A stretch of 63,350 bases of DNA from Streptococcus danieliae (GTDB taxonomy: Bacteria; Bacillota; Bacilli; Lactobacillales; Streptococcaceae): assembly GCF_009767945.1 (NCBI RefSeq), contig NZ_WSRS01000001.1, forward strand, positions 1 through 63,350, in the 5' to 3' direction. Below are positions 18,926 to 28,537 of the stretch, piece by piece. Within the stretch, counting starts at the first letter, position 1, and each line of letters starts with the position of its first letter. A program made the position numbers and the translations under genes. A model generated the notes under the pieces. It made no database searches, was not told the origin of the DNA, and saw nothing but the letters and a program-made list of their open reading frames with translations.

Positions 18926-19560
18926 GCTTCCTCCTCTATCACTACTGCAAGCTGACGTTCCTTGGAGCCATACCAGAGGAGGGTCTCAACTTCCTGTTTT
19001 GCTAATTCTTGAATTAAATCTTCTTGACTGTAAGAAACCCATTTCTGGCTTCCATCTTGTAACAACAAACGATCGGTGAGCGGGCTCATAGCCTCTTGAT
19101 TCTCTAGCTCTGCTGCTTCATAGGGACGTAAAATCAGTCGACCCTGGTAAGTCGCAACCAGATGGTCTGGAAAGATCATGGCGATCTCCCACAGTAAATC
19201 CGGAGTTACTGGCTCTGCCACCTGGGCAAAAACCTGTCCCAAGCCACTCGCATCCAGCAGGGCTAGACCATAGGCTTTACCAGACAGATTCAAACGGATA
19301 AAGGGCTTGACTTCCTCAAAAGAAGGATCTGCTTGGAACAGTTCAAAAGCCTGACTTATTTCCAACAGGTAGTCCATCGCTGCCTGGGGCCCTTTTTTCT
19401 GATACAGTTCCGCAAAATAGGCATTTAAGACACTGGGCGGAGGCGTAATCCAGGCTAGCATTTCTTGGGGGCTTTTGCCCCTTAAAACTTGTTCCAGATA
19501 CTTGCGATCCAAGGCGGTATAGCCGCCCAGAGCGATCGCCCGATCAATCCATTCATTCAT
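18907..19560 (-). CDS. Conserved streptococcal protein of unknown function
   Basis: The protein (217 residues) is soluble and acidic, with no signal peptide and no catalytic motif I can recognise. It sits between hflX and rnz, overlapping both (8 and 19 bases). Homologues in this position are known in streptococci and have been labelled hypothetical or, without good reason, cystathionine beta-lyase. Conserved tight coupling to tRNA and ribosome genes hints at a translation-linked role, but this is inference. Confidence 0.75.
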   Translation of the reverse strand: MNEWIDRAIALGGYTALDRKYLEQVLRGKSPQEMLAWITPPPSVLNAYFAELYQKKGPQAAMDYLLEISQAFELFQADPSFEEVKPFIRLNLSGKAYGLALLDASGLGQVFAQVAEPVTPDLLWEIAMIFPDHLVATYQGRLILRPYEAAELENQEAMSPLTDRLLLQDGSQKWVSYSQEDLIQELAKQEVETLLWYGSKERQLAVVIEEEAWNYNF

Positions 19561-20791
19561 AAAAGGTTTCTAATCTCCATTTATTTTTTGCTGCAATCCA
19601 ACCCGTAACAGTTAGCCCCTCCTGGTCATAGTCCAGTTGATCTATCAAGGCCAAGGCTTCTAATTCATGCAGGCGGTATTGCTTGGCCAAGGATAGGTGG
19701 AGCTCAAAGGGTTCCCAGAGTTCCTTTAGGCCTTCAATAATGATGGCTTTTAAATCTTCTTTAGCAGAAGGAGCATGGGCTGAAAACTGCCGAGACGGGT
19801 TAAGGGTGGGAACAAAATGGTCGACCCTGTCCAACTTATTATAAAGGGTCAGACGTGGAATCTGGTCCATTTCCAATTCCTGAATAAGGGCTAATACCGT
19901 TTCTTCCTCCTGCTCATGGTAGGGATCACTGGCATCGATGACATGCAGCAACAAATCCACATGCCGACTCTCCTCCAGGGTGGACTTAAAGCTGGCCACC
20001 AACTCAGTTGGTAGGTCTTGGATAAACCCAACAGTATCTGTCAGAGTTGCCGCTAGGTTTTGATCCAGATGAATTTTCTTGGTTGTCGCATCTAGGGTCG
20101 CAAAAAGTTCATCGGCCTCATACTGGGGAGTCTCCCCTAATAAATTCAGAATGGTCGATTTCCCGGCATTGGTATAGCCAATCAGTCCAATTTGCAAATC
20201 GGGACTGGCTAGGCGTTTCTCCCGAATCCGACTGCGATTCTTCTCAACGGCCTTTAACTGCCGTTCAATATCGACAATTTGGTTGCGGACAGCCCGACGA
20301 TTTAATTCCAATTGACTTTCCCCGGGTCCACGGGAGCCGATTCCTCCCCCTTGGCGGCTCAAGAGAATCCCTTGACCAACCAAGCGCGGCAACAGATACT
20401 GCAATTGGGCTAGGTGCACCTGCAGTTTGCCCTCATAGGACCGGGCCCGCAAAGCAAAGATATCTAAAATCAGCTGCATCCGGTCAATAACTTTGACGCC
20501 CCACTGACTTTCCAGATAAGTATTTTGGCGGGGTGTTAGCCGGTTATTAACCACAACACTGTCAATCTCCTCAGCCTCAATCCAATTTTTAACCTCTTGG
20601 ACCTTACCACTTCCAATTAGGCTGCGAGCATCCACCCGTTCCCGTTTTTGCACGATCTCTCGGATAACTTGGGCACCAGCCGTGTGGGCTAGGCGGGCTA
20701 ACTCCTCCATGGACATGAGAAAATGGTCCATTTTGGGCAGCTCGACCCCAATTAAAAGCACCCGCTCTTGTTCTTTTTTCGTATTAATCAT
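19553..20791 (-). CDS. hflX: Ribosome-splitting GTPase HflX
   Basis: The protein (412 residues) is a GTPase that rescues stalled or heat-damaged ribosomes. It has an N-terminal HflX domain ([12 protein letters not shown]), a coiled linker with [13 protein letters not shown]1 [10 protein letters not shown]3 [10 protein letters not shown] and G4 NKLD. I chose the start MINTKKEQE at 20791, which overlaps the miaA stop by 8 bases and gives the usual family length. The longer frame to 20851 would lie inside miaA. Confidence 0.93.
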   Translation of the reverse strand: MINTKKEQERVLLIGVELPKMDHFLMSMEELARLAHTAGAQVIREIVQKRERVDARSLIGSGKVQEVKNWIEAEEIDSVVVNNRLTPRQNTYLESQWGVKVIDRMQLILDIFALRARSYEGKLQVHLAQLQYLLPRLVGQGILLSRQGGGIGSRGPGESQLELNRRAVRNQIVDIERQLKAVEKNRSRIREKRLASPDLQIGLIGYTNAGKSTILNLLGETPQYEADELFATLDATTKKIHLDQNLAATLTDTVGFIQDLPTELVASFKSTLEESRHVDLLLHVIDASDPYHEQEEETVLALIQELEMDQIPRLTLYNKLDRVDHFVPTLNPSRQFSAHAPSAKEDLKAIIIEGLKELWEPFELHLSLAKQYRLHELEALALIDQLDYDQEGLTVTGWIAAKNKWRLETFYE

Positions 20792-21668
20792 GTAAAAATT
20801 CCTCAACGACTGCCTCAAGATCCTGTTTAAAGGTTGGGTTTGAAACGACAAAGAAGTGCGGTTCCATACGATTCCGGAACCAGGTTAATTGCCGCTTGGC
20901 AAAGCGGCGCGTGTTTTTCTTGACTGTCTCCAGGGCCGTTTCCAAACTAGCCTCCCCGGCAAAATAGGGGAACAGCTCCTTGTAGCCAATGCCACGGGCT
21001 GCCTGTGCTTGCGGATGATGGTCATAAAGCCACTTGGCCTCCTCCAGCAAGCCCTGCTCCACCATGACATCCACCCGCTGGTTAATCCGCTGGTAAAGCA
21101 ACTCACGCTCGTCATCCAAGGCAATTAGGAGCGGCTCAAAATCCTGCTCCTGATTTCTTAGATCTTGCCCAAACTTCGCCAATTCCAAGGCTCGCATAGC
21201 CCGCCGACGATTGGGTTCCCGAATCTCAAGGTCCTTCTCCGCCACCAGACCATACAGGGTCTCCGTGTCCAAGGCTTCTAATTCTTGCCGATAGGCCAAC
21301 AAAGCCGTCTGATCCAAGTCTCCCCCCAAGTGGTAACCTTCCAGTAGACTTTGAAGATAGAGGCCCGTCCCTCCCACTAGGATAGGAAGAGCCCCTCTAG
21401 CTCTAATTTCTTGAATCTTAGCTTGGGCTTCCTGAACAAAATCAAAAGCCGAATACCCTTGATCGACTTCTCTGACATCCAACAAATGATGGGGGACCAG
21501 GGCTTGTTCCGCTGGGCTAACCTTGGCCGTGCCAATATCTAAGCCACGGTAAACCTGTTGACTATCGCCTGAAATAATCTCCCCCTGGTATTTCGAAGCT
21601 AGCTCAATCCCCAAAGCAGACTTCCCGACCGCAGTGGGTCCCATAATAACAATTAACTTGGTTTTCAT
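20784..21668 (-). CDS. miaA: tRNA dimethylallyltransferase
   Basis: The protein (294 residues) adds the dimethylallyl group to A37 of tRNAs that read UNN codons. P-loop [15 protein letters not shown] (about 9-23), [30 protein letters not shown] and the C-terminal [13 protein letters not shown] are standard MiaA motifs. First gene of the miaA-hflX-orf-rnz-recJ operon. Confidence 0.96.
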   Translation of the reverse strand: MKTKLIVIMGPTAVGKSALGIELASKYQGEIISGDSQQVYRGLDIGTAKVSPAEQALVPHHLLDVREVDQGYSAFDFVQEAQAKIQEIRARGALPILVGGTGLYLQSLLEGYHLGGDLDQTALLAYRQELEALDTETLYGLVAEKDLEIREPNRRRAMRALELAKFGQDLRNQEQDFEPLLIALDDERELLYQRINQRVDVMVEQGLLEEAKWLYDHHPQAQAARGIGYKELFPYFAGEASLETALETVKKNTRRFAKRQLTWFRNRMEPHFFVVSNPTFKQDLEAVVEEFLHD

Positions 21669-21707
21669 CGTTTTCCTTGAAAAATTCTTCCGTTTTCTAT
21701 ACCTATC

Positions 21708-21713
21708 ATTTTA
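21708..21713 (-). promoter_or_regulatory. Probable extended -10 for the miaA operon
   Basis: TGTTAAAAT on the minus strand (TG-N extended -10), about 40 bases before the miaA ATG. No clear -35. Confidence 0.45.
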
Positions 21714-21917
21714 ACACGATTCCTCAAAAATAAGAATAGATAAGCTAAAACAATCTTGAACGAACAAGACGAGTGCAAGGGATGTCTTCAGATCCCCCTC
21801 AAACTCCATCCCAGAATCATAACTTCAGACAATCAATGATAAAAATACGGTTTTCTCTTGAAAATTTCTCCTATTTTCTATATCCTATCAATAGAGTACA
21901 GAAAAGGAGAACCACTT

Positions 21918-22088
21918 ATGGCAAACAATTTTGGTAAAGGACTTGTAACAGGAATTCTCGGAACTGCCGCTGCAGTTGCCGGAGCAGTCTACGCAGTCCA
22001 CAAAACAATCATCGAACCAGAAGAGCAAAAAGCAGCATTTATCGAAGAAAACCGTAAAAAAGCTGCCCGCAAACGCGTATCACACTAA
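21918..22088 (+). CDS. DUF3042 family small protein
   Basis: A 56-residue protein starting MANNFGKGLVTG, with one hydrophobic glycine/alanine-rich helix (about 8-27) followed by a basic tail. The start at 21918 has AAAGGAGA seven bases ahead; the longer frame from 21858 lacks one. DUF3042 proteins occur widely in streptococci and lactobacilli and have no known function. The only confident plus-strand protein gene apart from the IS fragment. Confidence 0.8.
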   Translation: MANNFGKGLVTGILGTAAAVAGAVYAVHKTIIEPEEQKAAFIEENRKKAARKRVSH

Positions 22089-22090
22089 AA

Positions 22091-22116
22091 AAGAGGTTGG
22101 AATCCAACCTCTTTTT
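22091..22116 (+). terminator. Terminator of the DUF3042 gene
   Basis: GAGGTTGGA and TCCAACCTC form a 9-bp stem with a one-base centre, followed by seven T. A run of A on the other side could let it work in both directions. Confidence 0.85.
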
Positions 22117-22124
22117 TTGCTAAC

Positions 22125-22153
22125 CGAAAAACCCCAGGCCAAAACCCAGGGTT
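22125..22153 (-). terminator. Terminator of the EutX-like RNA
   Basis: On the minus strand AACCCTGGG and CCTGGGGTT pair over 9 bp (two G-U pairs), and T residues continue past the stem into CGG. It faces the DUF3042 terminator a few bases away. Confidence 0.65.
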
Positions 22154-22177
22154 AAATGTCAACTTAGAAAACTGGAC

Positions 22178-22215
22178 TACGTCGTTGTACCCCTAAACAA
22201 AAGCATCCTTGCTTT
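22178..22215 (-). promoter_or_regulatory. Dual hairpins with ANTAR-type hexaloops
   Basis: First hairpin on the minus strand: stem AAAGC/GCTTT around hexaloop AAGGAT (22200-22215). Second: stem TAC/GTA around hexaloop AACGAC (22178-22189), with a possible bulged extension to GG/CC. Both loops have A at position 1 and G at position 4, the rule for ANTAR protein targets. The 10-base linker is within the normal range. The second stem is short, so this call rests on context as well. Confidence 0.6.
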
Positions 22216-22457
22216 GTCTGTTTTCCAAAGGAGCTGCTCAAGCAGCCGAGATTATTGACTAGTCTGCTTCAATCTGAAAACAAGCTAGACCTTCTCCCTA
22301 GAAAATGATAGGTACTCTGATCGTAGAAAGTCTTATCCTGATGAAGAAACCCTAGATAGTAAAGACGGTTTCAAACTTAACCTAACTCAACAAAGAGCCG
22401 GTAATCAGCTTCAGGAAGATATCGAAATCTTACATCGAGATTCGAAATCTACTAAAA

Positions 22458-22547
22458 TTTAGGCCGAAAGATCTGACTTAGAGCTAGAAGCCCTTCACAG
22501 TGGCGGGACCGTGTTGGAATTGCACCAAACTTCCATCGCACCTAAAA
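22458..22547 (-). promoter_or_regulatory. Cobalamin riboswitch aptamer
   Basis: Read on the minus strand, the core GGTGCAATTCC is followed by CGGTCCCGCCACTGTGA, the conserved B12 box. AAGTCAGATC and GGCCTAAA then close the structure. The P1 helix pairs TTTAGG at the 5' side with CCTAAA at the 3' side. The aptamer is compact (about 90 bases), with few peripheral domains, so it may be a class II type. Confidence 0.85.
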
Positions 22548-22574
22548 GTACAAACATCAATTTCTACTACTTAA

Positions 22575-22604
22575 ATTTTACCACATTTAGTCTTTTTTAG
22601 GCAA
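22575..22604 (-). promoter_or_regulatory. Promoter of the EutX-like RNA
   Basis: TTGCCT (22604-22599), 18-base spacer ending TGG (extended -10), TAAAAT (22580-22575). Transcription would start near 22567, about 20 bases before the aptamer. Confidence 0.6.
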
Positions 22605-22687
22605 GGATAAAAGTTTTTAGAAGTGAGCCTGTTTGTTTTGACGGTGATCCTCTTGCTGCTTTATACCAAGAAGGAAATCATAAAAAT

Positions 22688-23245
22688 CTAGCGTTCCTTA
22701 ACAATAAGACTCCCCATCTCAATTTCCTCTCCTGAAAAAGATTTATACAGCCGACCCGCTCCATCTCCAATATAGCTGATAGGATCAAAAGTTTCTTTCC
22801 TGAAATTGCCATCTTCTGTAATAAAGTCCGAATCAAGTGCTCTTCGCGTAACTTTCGCAATTACATTGGTTAATGCTCCACAAGGAACCATTTCGACAAC
22901 CTGACATTCAATAACCAAGGGACAAGCATCCACGAGTGGGACATCAGCTTCTCCCAAACTGTAAGTTAAGCCGGTTAAGTTAAATTTATCCTTATGGGAA
23001 TTAAAACCCGCGATTTCGATCTCCCTCACTAAATCCATCTGAGGAACAGAAACAGAAAAAACTCCTGTCTGACTGATCTCTTGAATGGCATTACTCTTAG
23101 TTCTCATGGCACAAACAAGCATGTTCCCCAAGGAATAGATCGAACTACAAGTAGAAATGTTGTAGCCGTGGATACGATCTTTATAGCCTAAGAAAAATGT
23201 TGGAAAACCAAAATAAAGTTTGCGTGTATCAATTGTTTCTTTCAT
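22688..23245 (-). CDS. Flavin reductase family protein
   Basis: The protein (185 residues) has the FMN-binding split-barrel fold of flavin reductase-like proteins, seen in SCSSIYSLGNMLVCAM-like strand patterns near 33-47 and the GVFSVSVPQ strand (about 62-70). Such enzymes use NAD(P)H to reduce flavin, or act as small flavoprotein oxidoreductases. It starts 4 bases after the upstream OYE-type gene, so the two form an operon. It ends just before the promoter of the B12-responsive RNA. A role in reducing cobalamin is possible but unproven. Confidence 0.78.
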   Translation of the reverse strand: MKETIDTRKLYFGFPTFFLGYKDRIHGYNISTCSSIYSLGNMLVCAMRTKSNAIQEISQTGVFSVSVPQMDLVREIEIAGFNSHKDKFNLTGLTYSLGEADVPLVDACPLVIECQVVEMVPCGALTNVIAKVTRRALDSDFITEDGNFRKETFDPISYIGDGAGRLYKSFSGEEIEMGSLIVKER

Positions 23246-23249
23246 AAAT

Positions 23250-24344
23250 CTATCCCTCTAAATAGCTTCCCATTGCTGTCGCAAATGCTAAAGGAAGAGC
23301 TAATCCCTCCCAGTCCGCTTCTTGGCAACCCCTAGATACCATGGCTTCCTGATCAGTAGTTACCTTGGTCAACCAATCTGGATCAACCAATAACTGGCGT
23401 CCCATAGCCACAAAATCGGCAATTTGGAGAAGCTCGTCTACTTGAGAAGTCTGCTGAATCCCCCCGACAGCAATAATCGGCAAACGCCCTGCTAATTTCT
23501 GAGAAATCTGCTCCACTACCGACTCTGTAGTCTGTGGATTTCGCAAAGATGCTTGCTGGGCTTGAGCCAGGGAGAGGTGGACATAGTCCAGCCCTAACGG
23601 GATTAGCTGCTCCAAAAGTTGAAGGCTATCAAACAGAGACAAACCGGGCTCTTCAATTTCTTCTGGTGAAAGACGATAGCCAAGGAGGAAAGGCCGGTCT
23701 GCCTGCGCTGCAATCAGGACTTTAGCCTTCTTGACCAGTGTTTTGGCAAAGCGCCTGCGGTTATGTTCTGTTCCACCCCACTGGTCTGTGCGACGGTTAG
23801 AATGGGGGGATAAAAACTGTTGAATCAGGTAGGTATTGGCGCCATGGAGCTCAACCCCATCGAAGCCCGCCTGAATCGCTCGGCTGATCGCCGCCAAAAA
23901 AGCTTCCAGTAATTCTTCAACTTCCTTGCGTGTAGCTGCTTTGGGTTCTAAGACTTGACCGTGTTCGGCGATCACGGCACTCGGAGCTAGAGGGCGGTCA
24001 CCGACTACTAAATCGGGAGGCACCATCCGGCCTCCATGATAGAGTTGGAGAATCGCCAAATTTCCTTTAGACTTCATGGCACTTGCCAGATTCCGTAAAC
24101 CAGGAATCTTATCATCCTCAGCTGCACTAAAACTGCCCCGAAAAGCTTGACCATCTTCACAAACATAGGCACTTCCGGTTATCAACATCCCTGCAGAACC
24201 TGCCCGACGCCGATAAAAGGCAATATCTGCCGAGGAGACATAGCCTCCCGGTAAGCTAGAACTAATGGTCAAGGGGGCTAATACCAACCGATTTTGGGTG
24301 GTCAAACCTACCTTAAATTGATACATATCTTCCAGTTTATTCAT
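23250..24344 (-). CDS. NADH:flavin oxidoreductase, Old Yellow Enzyme family
   Basis: The protein (364 residues) is an FMN-dependent ene-reductase barrel. Landmarks are LAPLTISSSLPGGYVS, the substrate loop LQLYHGGRM (about 100), FDGVELHGANTYLIQQFLSPHSNRRTDQWGG (key residues His, Asn and the NRR-D-GG signature, 164-194) and the phosphate-binding AVGGIQ and AMGRQLLVDP. No iron-sulfur or FAD extension, so it is the short type. The substrate is unknown. Promoter not obvious; the 85-base gap to cobC holds only an AT-rich TATATT. Confidence 0.85.
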   Translation of the reverse strand: MNKLEDMYQFKVGLTTQNRLVLAPLTISSSLPGGYVSSADIAFYRRRAGSAGMLITGSAYVCEDGQAFRGSFSAAEDDKIPGLRNLASAMKSKGNLAILQLYHGGRMVPPDLVVGDRPLAPSAVIAEHGQVLEPKAATRKEVEELLEAFLAAISRAIQAGFDGVELHGANTYLIQQFLSPHSNRRTDQWGGTEHNRRRFAKTLVKKAKVLIAAQADRPFLLGYRLSPEEIEEPGLSLFDSLQLLEQLIPLGLDYVHLSLAQAQQASLRNPQTTESVVEQISQKLAGRLPIIAVGGIQQTSQVDELLQIADFVAMGRQLLVDPDWLTKVTTDQEAMVSRGCQEADWEGLALPLAFATAMGSYLEG

Positions 24345-24429
24345 CCTACTACTCCTTTACAGTGACTCCGCGAAGCTTATGACAAAGCAATATAATATAA
24401 AGATAGTCCTACTCACCCACCTTAAAACA

Positions 24430-25002
24430 CTACAATAGCTTTTCCCGCCAACCAACTAGACTCTCCTCAAGCACTAAAACTCGCCCTTGAGGGACCTCAA
24501 TATCCCAAAAGGAACGATGAGGGTCCGTTAGGTTTTGGATTAGCAAACGAAGAACGCCTAGATGAGCTACAAGAACAATGGTAGCCTCCTCCCTAGCCAA
24601 AATCTCCACTAACCCTGATTGAACTCTAGTCTTAAAGTCGCTAAAAGATTCCGCTTGAGGAGGGCAATAATCAAATGGGGCTTCTAGCCAACGAACCCAA
24701 TTCACTGGATCCCGATCTTCAATTTCATCAGCAGTTAATCCCTCCCAAAGTCCAAACCCTTTCTCATTAAAAACATCCCTCTTCAGCAACTCTCGCTTTG
24801 GAAAAGCAATGGTCGCGGTCTCCTGGGCTCTCTTTAGACCGCTCGTATAAATCACCTCCGGCTCAAACGACTCCATCAACTTCCGCTGTTGCCTAGCCTG
24901 CTTTCTGCCTTGGTCTGTTAGTTCGCTCTCCAAACTACCATAAAAACGCCTTTCCCGGTTGCAAATAGTTTCCCCATGCCTCAGTAAATACAATGTTTTC
25001 AT
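24430..25002 (-). CDS. cobC: Alpha-ribazole phosphatase (histidine phosphatase family)
   Basis: It removes the phosphate of alpha-ribazole-5'-phosphate (or of adenosylcobalamin-5'-phosphate) in nucleotide-loop assembly. The RHG motif LLRHGETICN has catalytic His9, and the second His is in LVAHLGVLR. I chose the start at 25002 because it forms ATGA with the cobS stop; an upstream ATG at 25026 lies inside cobS. The assignment to CobC rather than a general phosphoglycerate-mutase-like enzyme rests on the position after cobS. Last gene of the B12 operon. Confidence 0.85.
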   Translation of the reverse strand: MKTLYLLRHGETICNRERRFYGSLESELTDQGRKQARQQRKLMESFEPEVIYTSGLKRAQETATIAFPKRELLKRDVFNEKGFGLWEGLTADEIEDRDPVNWVRWLEAPFDYCPPQAESFSDFKTRVQSGLVEILAREEATIVLVAHLGVLRLLIQNLTDPHRSFWDIEVPQGRVLVLEESLVGWREKLL

Positions 25003-25721
25003 ATCACCAATCCCAATAAATAACACAATTGCCCCAATAAGGCATAGGCTCCCAAGGTATCCCCTGTTTGTCCTCCAATCTTTCGATAGACAAAGCGCCG
25101 ATAAAGAAGAGCCCCTACTAAGAAACTTGCATAAGCAATCAGTCCCTTATTTTGAAAAAAATAAAAGGAGAGTCCAATTGGCAAAGCTTGTGCCAAAACA
25201 ATGTGGTGTCCCTTTGCCCCTTGGAAAAAATTTCCAGATCCAGTGTGGGCACGCGCATCCCTCAGCTTCCAGACCTGGATTGCCAAGCCGGCCTTGGAGA
25301 TTGTAGCGAGCATTAATAGGACTTGCCAATCTATGAATTTTTGCTCCCAAAAGGCTGCAACAAAAAGAAGATAAAAGAAAATCAGAGCGAGAACCCCATT
25401 TGTCCCCATACGGCTATCCTTCATAATTTCCAGCATACGCTCTGGCTTACGAGAAGAAAAAAGACCATCCGCTGTATCCGCTAAAGCATCCATGTGAAAA
25501 CCTCCTGTTAATAAAACATCAAAAAACAAGAGTACAACCAAGGACAAACTAGAAGGTAAAACACTGGTGAGCAGAAGAAAAAGACTACTCCATAAACACC
25601 CAAGTAACAATCCAAAGAGACTCAAAAAAGGAACCCCCGTTCGAATGTAGGACAAGTCGATAGTCAAGGGGACGGGAATTCTTGTAAAAAATTGCGTATA
25701 TATTAATAATGATCGAATCAT
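24999..25721 (-). CDS. cobS: Adenosylcobinamide-GDP ribazoletransferase (cobalamin synthase)
   Basis: The protein (240 residues) is a membrane enzyme that joins adenosylcobinamide-GDP to alpha-ribazole (or its phosphate), the last joining step. It has several transmembrane helices, and the active-site loop GGFHMDALADTADGLFSS and MKDSRMGTNG have the metal-binding Asp residues. Overlaps cobU by four bases. Confidence 0.95.
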   Translation of the reverse strand: MIRSLLIYTQFFTRIPVPLTIDLSYIRTGVPFLSLFGLLLGCLWSSLFLLLTSVLPSSLSLVVLLFFDVLLTGGFHMDALADTADGLFSSRKPERMLEIMKDSRMGTNGVLALIFFYLLFVAAFWEQKFIDWQVLLMLATISKAGLAIQVWKLRDARAHTGSGNFFQGAKGHHIVLAQALPIGLSFYFFQNKGLIAYASFLVGALLYRRFVYRKIGGQTGDTLGAYALLGQLCYLLGLVI

Positions 25722-26281
25722 TTCAAACGTTGGACGAGCCCACTGACGACCCAGTAAACTTCGTCCGCCTCCCTTGCTAACTGTTGATTTCGTTTTCCTT
25801 GAATATCCTGGAATAAACGACCAAGATAGGTCGATGCTTGTAAGCCGAGTCCAACCTCATCGCTAACAATCCAAAGTTCTTGAGACGCAGTTGAAGAAGC
25901 CTTCAAAATAGTTGACCACTCCCTCTCTAAGCGAAGTTCCAACTCTTCCTTCGTTGATGGAGACAATTGTTCTACCTCCTTCTCTTGAAGAAAATCAAAA
26001 AGCAAATTACTAGTCAGCATAGTCGCTGAGTCTAATAGAAACAACTGTTCCGAACGTTGATAGATAACCTCAGCTAAATTCTGATAACCCTCATGTGTCC
26101 CCCAATGAGCAGGTCGACGATTGCGATGAGCCTCGACTCGCTGATTCCATTCCTCATCCGGCGATAATAACAAACCGGTTGCCAAATAACAAACCGGTAC
26201 GCTCTGCGCCAGTAGCTCTTGCTCAGCAAACTTGGATTTCCCGCTTCGAATTCCTCCCAAGACTAAGACTAGCTTTCCCAT
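25718..26281 (-). CDS. cobU: Adenosylcobinamide kinase / guanylyltransferase
   Basis: The protein (187 residues) phosphorylates adenosylcobinamide and attaches GMP. P-loop [14 protein letters not shown] (8-21), the guanylylated His in [11 protein letters not shown] (about 50-60), and [10 protein letters not shown] near residue 139. Start overlaps hemL by 13 bases. Confidence 0.94.
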   Translation of the reverse strand: MGKLVLVLGGIRSGKSKFAEQELLAQSVPVCYLATGLLLSPDEEWNQRVEAHRNRRPAHWGTHEGYQNLAEVIYQRSEQLFLLDSATMLTSNLLFDFLQEKEVEQLSPSTKEELELRLEREWSTILKASSTASQELWIVSDEVGLGLQASTYLGRLFQDIQGKRNQQLAREADEVYWVVSGLVQRLK

Positions 26282-27567
26282 ACTCTGCCTCCGATTTTCC
26301 GAAAGACCTCTTCAATAACTTGGAGAGTCTGCTCAATATCCCTATCTGTATGCGCTAAGGACAAAAAATTACTTTCATATTGTGAAGGGGCCCAATAAAT
26401 GCCCTTAGTAAGTAAAAGCTGATGAAAATTAGCAAATTGCTCATAATTCGCTGACTGAGCATCCTTAAAGTTTTGGACTGGTTTATCCGCAAAGAAAAGA
26501 GAAAACATACTTCCACGCCATTGGACCTGGACTGGAAGTTGATACTTCTTAGCTAAGCCTTGAATTCCCTGACATAGGCGAGTTGTCCTAGCCTCCATCT
26601 CCGCAAAAGCATTTACTCCTAATCCCAACAGGGTTGCTAAACCAGCTGCCATCGCAATTGGATTTCCCGAAAGAGTTCCTGCCTGATATACGGGACCTAG
26701 AGGAGCTATCTGATCCATATAGCAAGCCTTTCCACCAAAGGCTGCCACTGGGAAACCTCCGCCAATGACTTTCCCCAAACAAACAAGATCTGGTTGCAGT
26801 TGATATAACTCACAAGCACCCCCGTAGGCAGCACGAAAACCAGTCATAACCTCATCAACAATAAATAAACTCGAATGCTCCTCGCAAAGCAGAGCAATTG
26901 TTTCCAAAAAAGCACGATCTGCTGGAATCAATCCCATGTTCCCAGCTACTGCTTCGACAATCACTCCTGCAATTTCTGAAGCATGGTGCTGAAAAATCGC
27001 TTTCACAGCTTCCGAATCATTATAAGGAAGAACAAGAGTCTCTGGTATGAGAGCCGCTGGGAGGCCAGCTGAATCCGCCAGTCCCAAACTCGCAACGCCA
27101 GATCCTGCACCGATTAAGAAGGAATCACTATGACCGTGATAACAGCCTTCGAATTTGATGATCTTTTCACGACCCGTTACAGCACGAGCTAGGCGGATAG
27201 CACTCATCGTTGCTTCTGTTCCAGAGTTTACAAAACGCATCTTCTCTAGAAAAGGAAGGCGCCGCTGTAATTCCTGTCCCAAAGCTAATTCCCGTGGACT
27301 CGGAGCTCCAAAGCTACTTCCCAGATTCACAGCTTCCCGAACTGCCGATTGAACACTGTCTACTGCATGTCCTAAAACCAAGGGACCCCAGGATAATACA
27401 TAATCAATATAAGTATTTCCGTCCACATCCCTCAATCGAGATCCAGAACCCGATTCAATAAACAGAGGCTGACCTCCAACAGCCTTAAAAGCTCGAACAG
27501 GGCTATTAACACCGCCCGGAAATAGTTTTTTAGCTTCCTGAAAATATTCACTTGACTGCTTTCCCAT
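26269..27567 (-). CDS. hemL: Glutamate-1-semialdehyde 2,1-aminomutase
   Basis: The protein (432 residues) makes 5-aminolevulinate from glutamate semialdehyde. PLP Lys in [17 protein letters not shown] (about 265), [17 protein letters not shown] and [11 protein letters not shown] are the class-III aminotransferase/GSAM signatures. With hemA it forms the C5 pathway. It overlaps hemB by 20 bases. Confidence 0.96.
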   Translation of the reverse strand: MGKQSSEYFQEAKKLFPGGVNSPVRAFKAVGGQPLFIESGSGSRLRDVDGNTYIDYVLSWGPLVLGHAVDSVQSAVREAVNLGSSFGAPSPRELALGQELQRRLPFLEKMRFVNSGTEATMSAIRLARAVTGREKIIKFEGCYHGHSDSFLIGAGSGVASLGLADSAGLPAALIPETLVLPYNDSEAVKAIFQHHASEIAGVIVEAVAGNMGLIPADRAFLETIALLCEEHSSLFIVDEVMTGFRAAYGGACELYQLQPDLVCLGKVIGGGFPVAAFGGKACYMDQIAPLGPVYQAGTLSGNPIAMAAGLATLLGLGVNAFAEMEARTTRLCQGIQGLAKKYQLPVQVQWRGSMFSLFFADKPVQNFKDAQSANYEQFANFHQLLLTKGIYWAPSQYESNFLSLAHTDRDIEQTLQVIEEVFRKIGGRVWES

Positions 27568-28537
27568 CTCTATCCTTCCATCTTTCTAGCGCAATTTCTT
27601 TGGCGAAATAAGTAATAATGAGATCCGCTCCAGCCCGCTTCATAGCCAACAAGGACTCGTCTCGGGTCAAAATTGGATTTAACCAACCTTTCTCCCCAGC
27701 CGCCTTAATCATTGCATACTCACCACTGACATTGTAGGCTACTAGAGGCAGTAAGCTCGTCCCACGAATTTCTCGAATAATATCTAGATAGGCAAGGGCT
27801 GGCTTGACCATGAGGAAATCCGCTTGCTCATCCTCGTCTGCCAAAGCTTCTCGCAAAGCCTCCCTCCGATTGGCACTATCCATCTGATACGACTTCCGAT
27901 CACCGAACTGCGGAGCTCCCTCAGCCGCTTCACGAAAGGGACCATAAAAACTCGATGCAAATTTTACCGAATAAGCCATAATCGGAACCTGGTCAAAACC
28001 AGCAGCATCTAACCCTCGACGAATTGTCGTCACAAATCCATCCATCGCATTTGATGGAGCAATCACATCGGCTCCAGCCTGTGCTTGGCTAACGGCTACT
28101 TGCGTTAAAAGCTCTAAAGAGGAGTCATTATCAACATCATCTTCCTTTAACAGTCCACAATGACCATGGTCTGTAAACTCACACAAGCAAGTATCCGCAA
28201 TTAACAGTGCTTCTGGATGTGATTTTTTAATAGCTTGCAGAGTTTCTTGGACAATTCCTGTCGGGGCATAAGCCTGACTTCCTCGTTCATCCTTATTTTG
28301 AGGAATCCCAAATAGAATAAAAGCCTTAAGTCCCAGGCTCATACACCTACCCACTTCCTCCACGAGGTCTTTGATAGGAAATTGATAGATTCCCGGCATA
28401 GACGGAATCTCCATCGGCTGCTCCAAGCCTTCTTTTACAAATAAAGGATAGATAAAATCATCCAAGGATACATCGGTTTCTCTCACGAGGTCCCGTAAAA
28501 AGGGATTGCGCCTTAATCTTCGTTGTCTTTTAAACAT
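27548..28537 (-). CDS. hemB: Delta-aminolevulinic acid dehydratase (porphobilinogen synthase)
   Basis: It condenses two 5-aminolevulinates to porphobilinogen. The two Schiff-base lysines are in [14 protein letters not shown] and [12 protein letters not shown]. The zinc cysteines [15 protein letters not shown] mark the Zn-dependent type. Start at 28537 ([11 protein letters not shown]): AGGAGGG lies six bases ahead; the longer frame to 28561 lacks a site. 329 residues. Confidence 0.95.
   Translation of the reverse strand: MFKRQRRLRRNPFLRDLVRETDVSLDDFIYPLFVKEGLEQPMEIPSMPGIYQFPIKDLVEEVGRCMSLGLKAFILFGIPQNKDERGSQAYAPTGIVQETLQAIKKSHPEALLIADTCLCEFTDHGHCGLLKEDDVDNDSSLELLTQVAVSQAQAGADVIAPSNAMDGFVTTIRRGLDAAGFDQVPIMAYSVKFASSFYGPFREAAEGAPQFGDRKSYQMDSANRREALREALADEDEQADFLMVKPALAYLDIIREIRGTSLLPLVAYNVSGEYAMIKAAGEKGWLNPILTRDESLLAMKRAGADLIITYFAKEIALERWKDRDGKAVK

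Larger units (their letters stand above)
22125..22567 (-). ncRNA. EutX/Rli55-like RNA: B12 riboswitch plus ANTAR decoy hairpins
   Basis: The 599-base gap between the DUF3042 and flavin reductase genes has no protein gene. On the minus strand it has its own promoter (22575-22604), a cobalamin aptamer (22458-22547), about 240 bases of linker, two ANTAR-type hairpins (22178-22215) and a terminator (22125-22153). The predicted transcript is about 440 bases. In E. faecalis (EutX) and Listeria (Rli55) RNAs of this build bind the antiterminator EutV when B12 is scarce and are cut short when B12 is present. No gene lies downstream in the same direction for the riboswitch to regulate in cis. I could not identify the B12-dependent terminator in the linker. 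Confidence 0.7.

Noticed and set aside
20047-20490. Plus-strand frame of 147 codons inside hflX
   Set aside because: It is antisense to the HflX GTPase domain and has no homology pattern or start signals.
22089-22687. A decayed protein gene in the gap
   Set aside because: No reading frame of useful length or recognisable remnant was seen on either strand; the RNA features explain most of the conserved-looking sequence.
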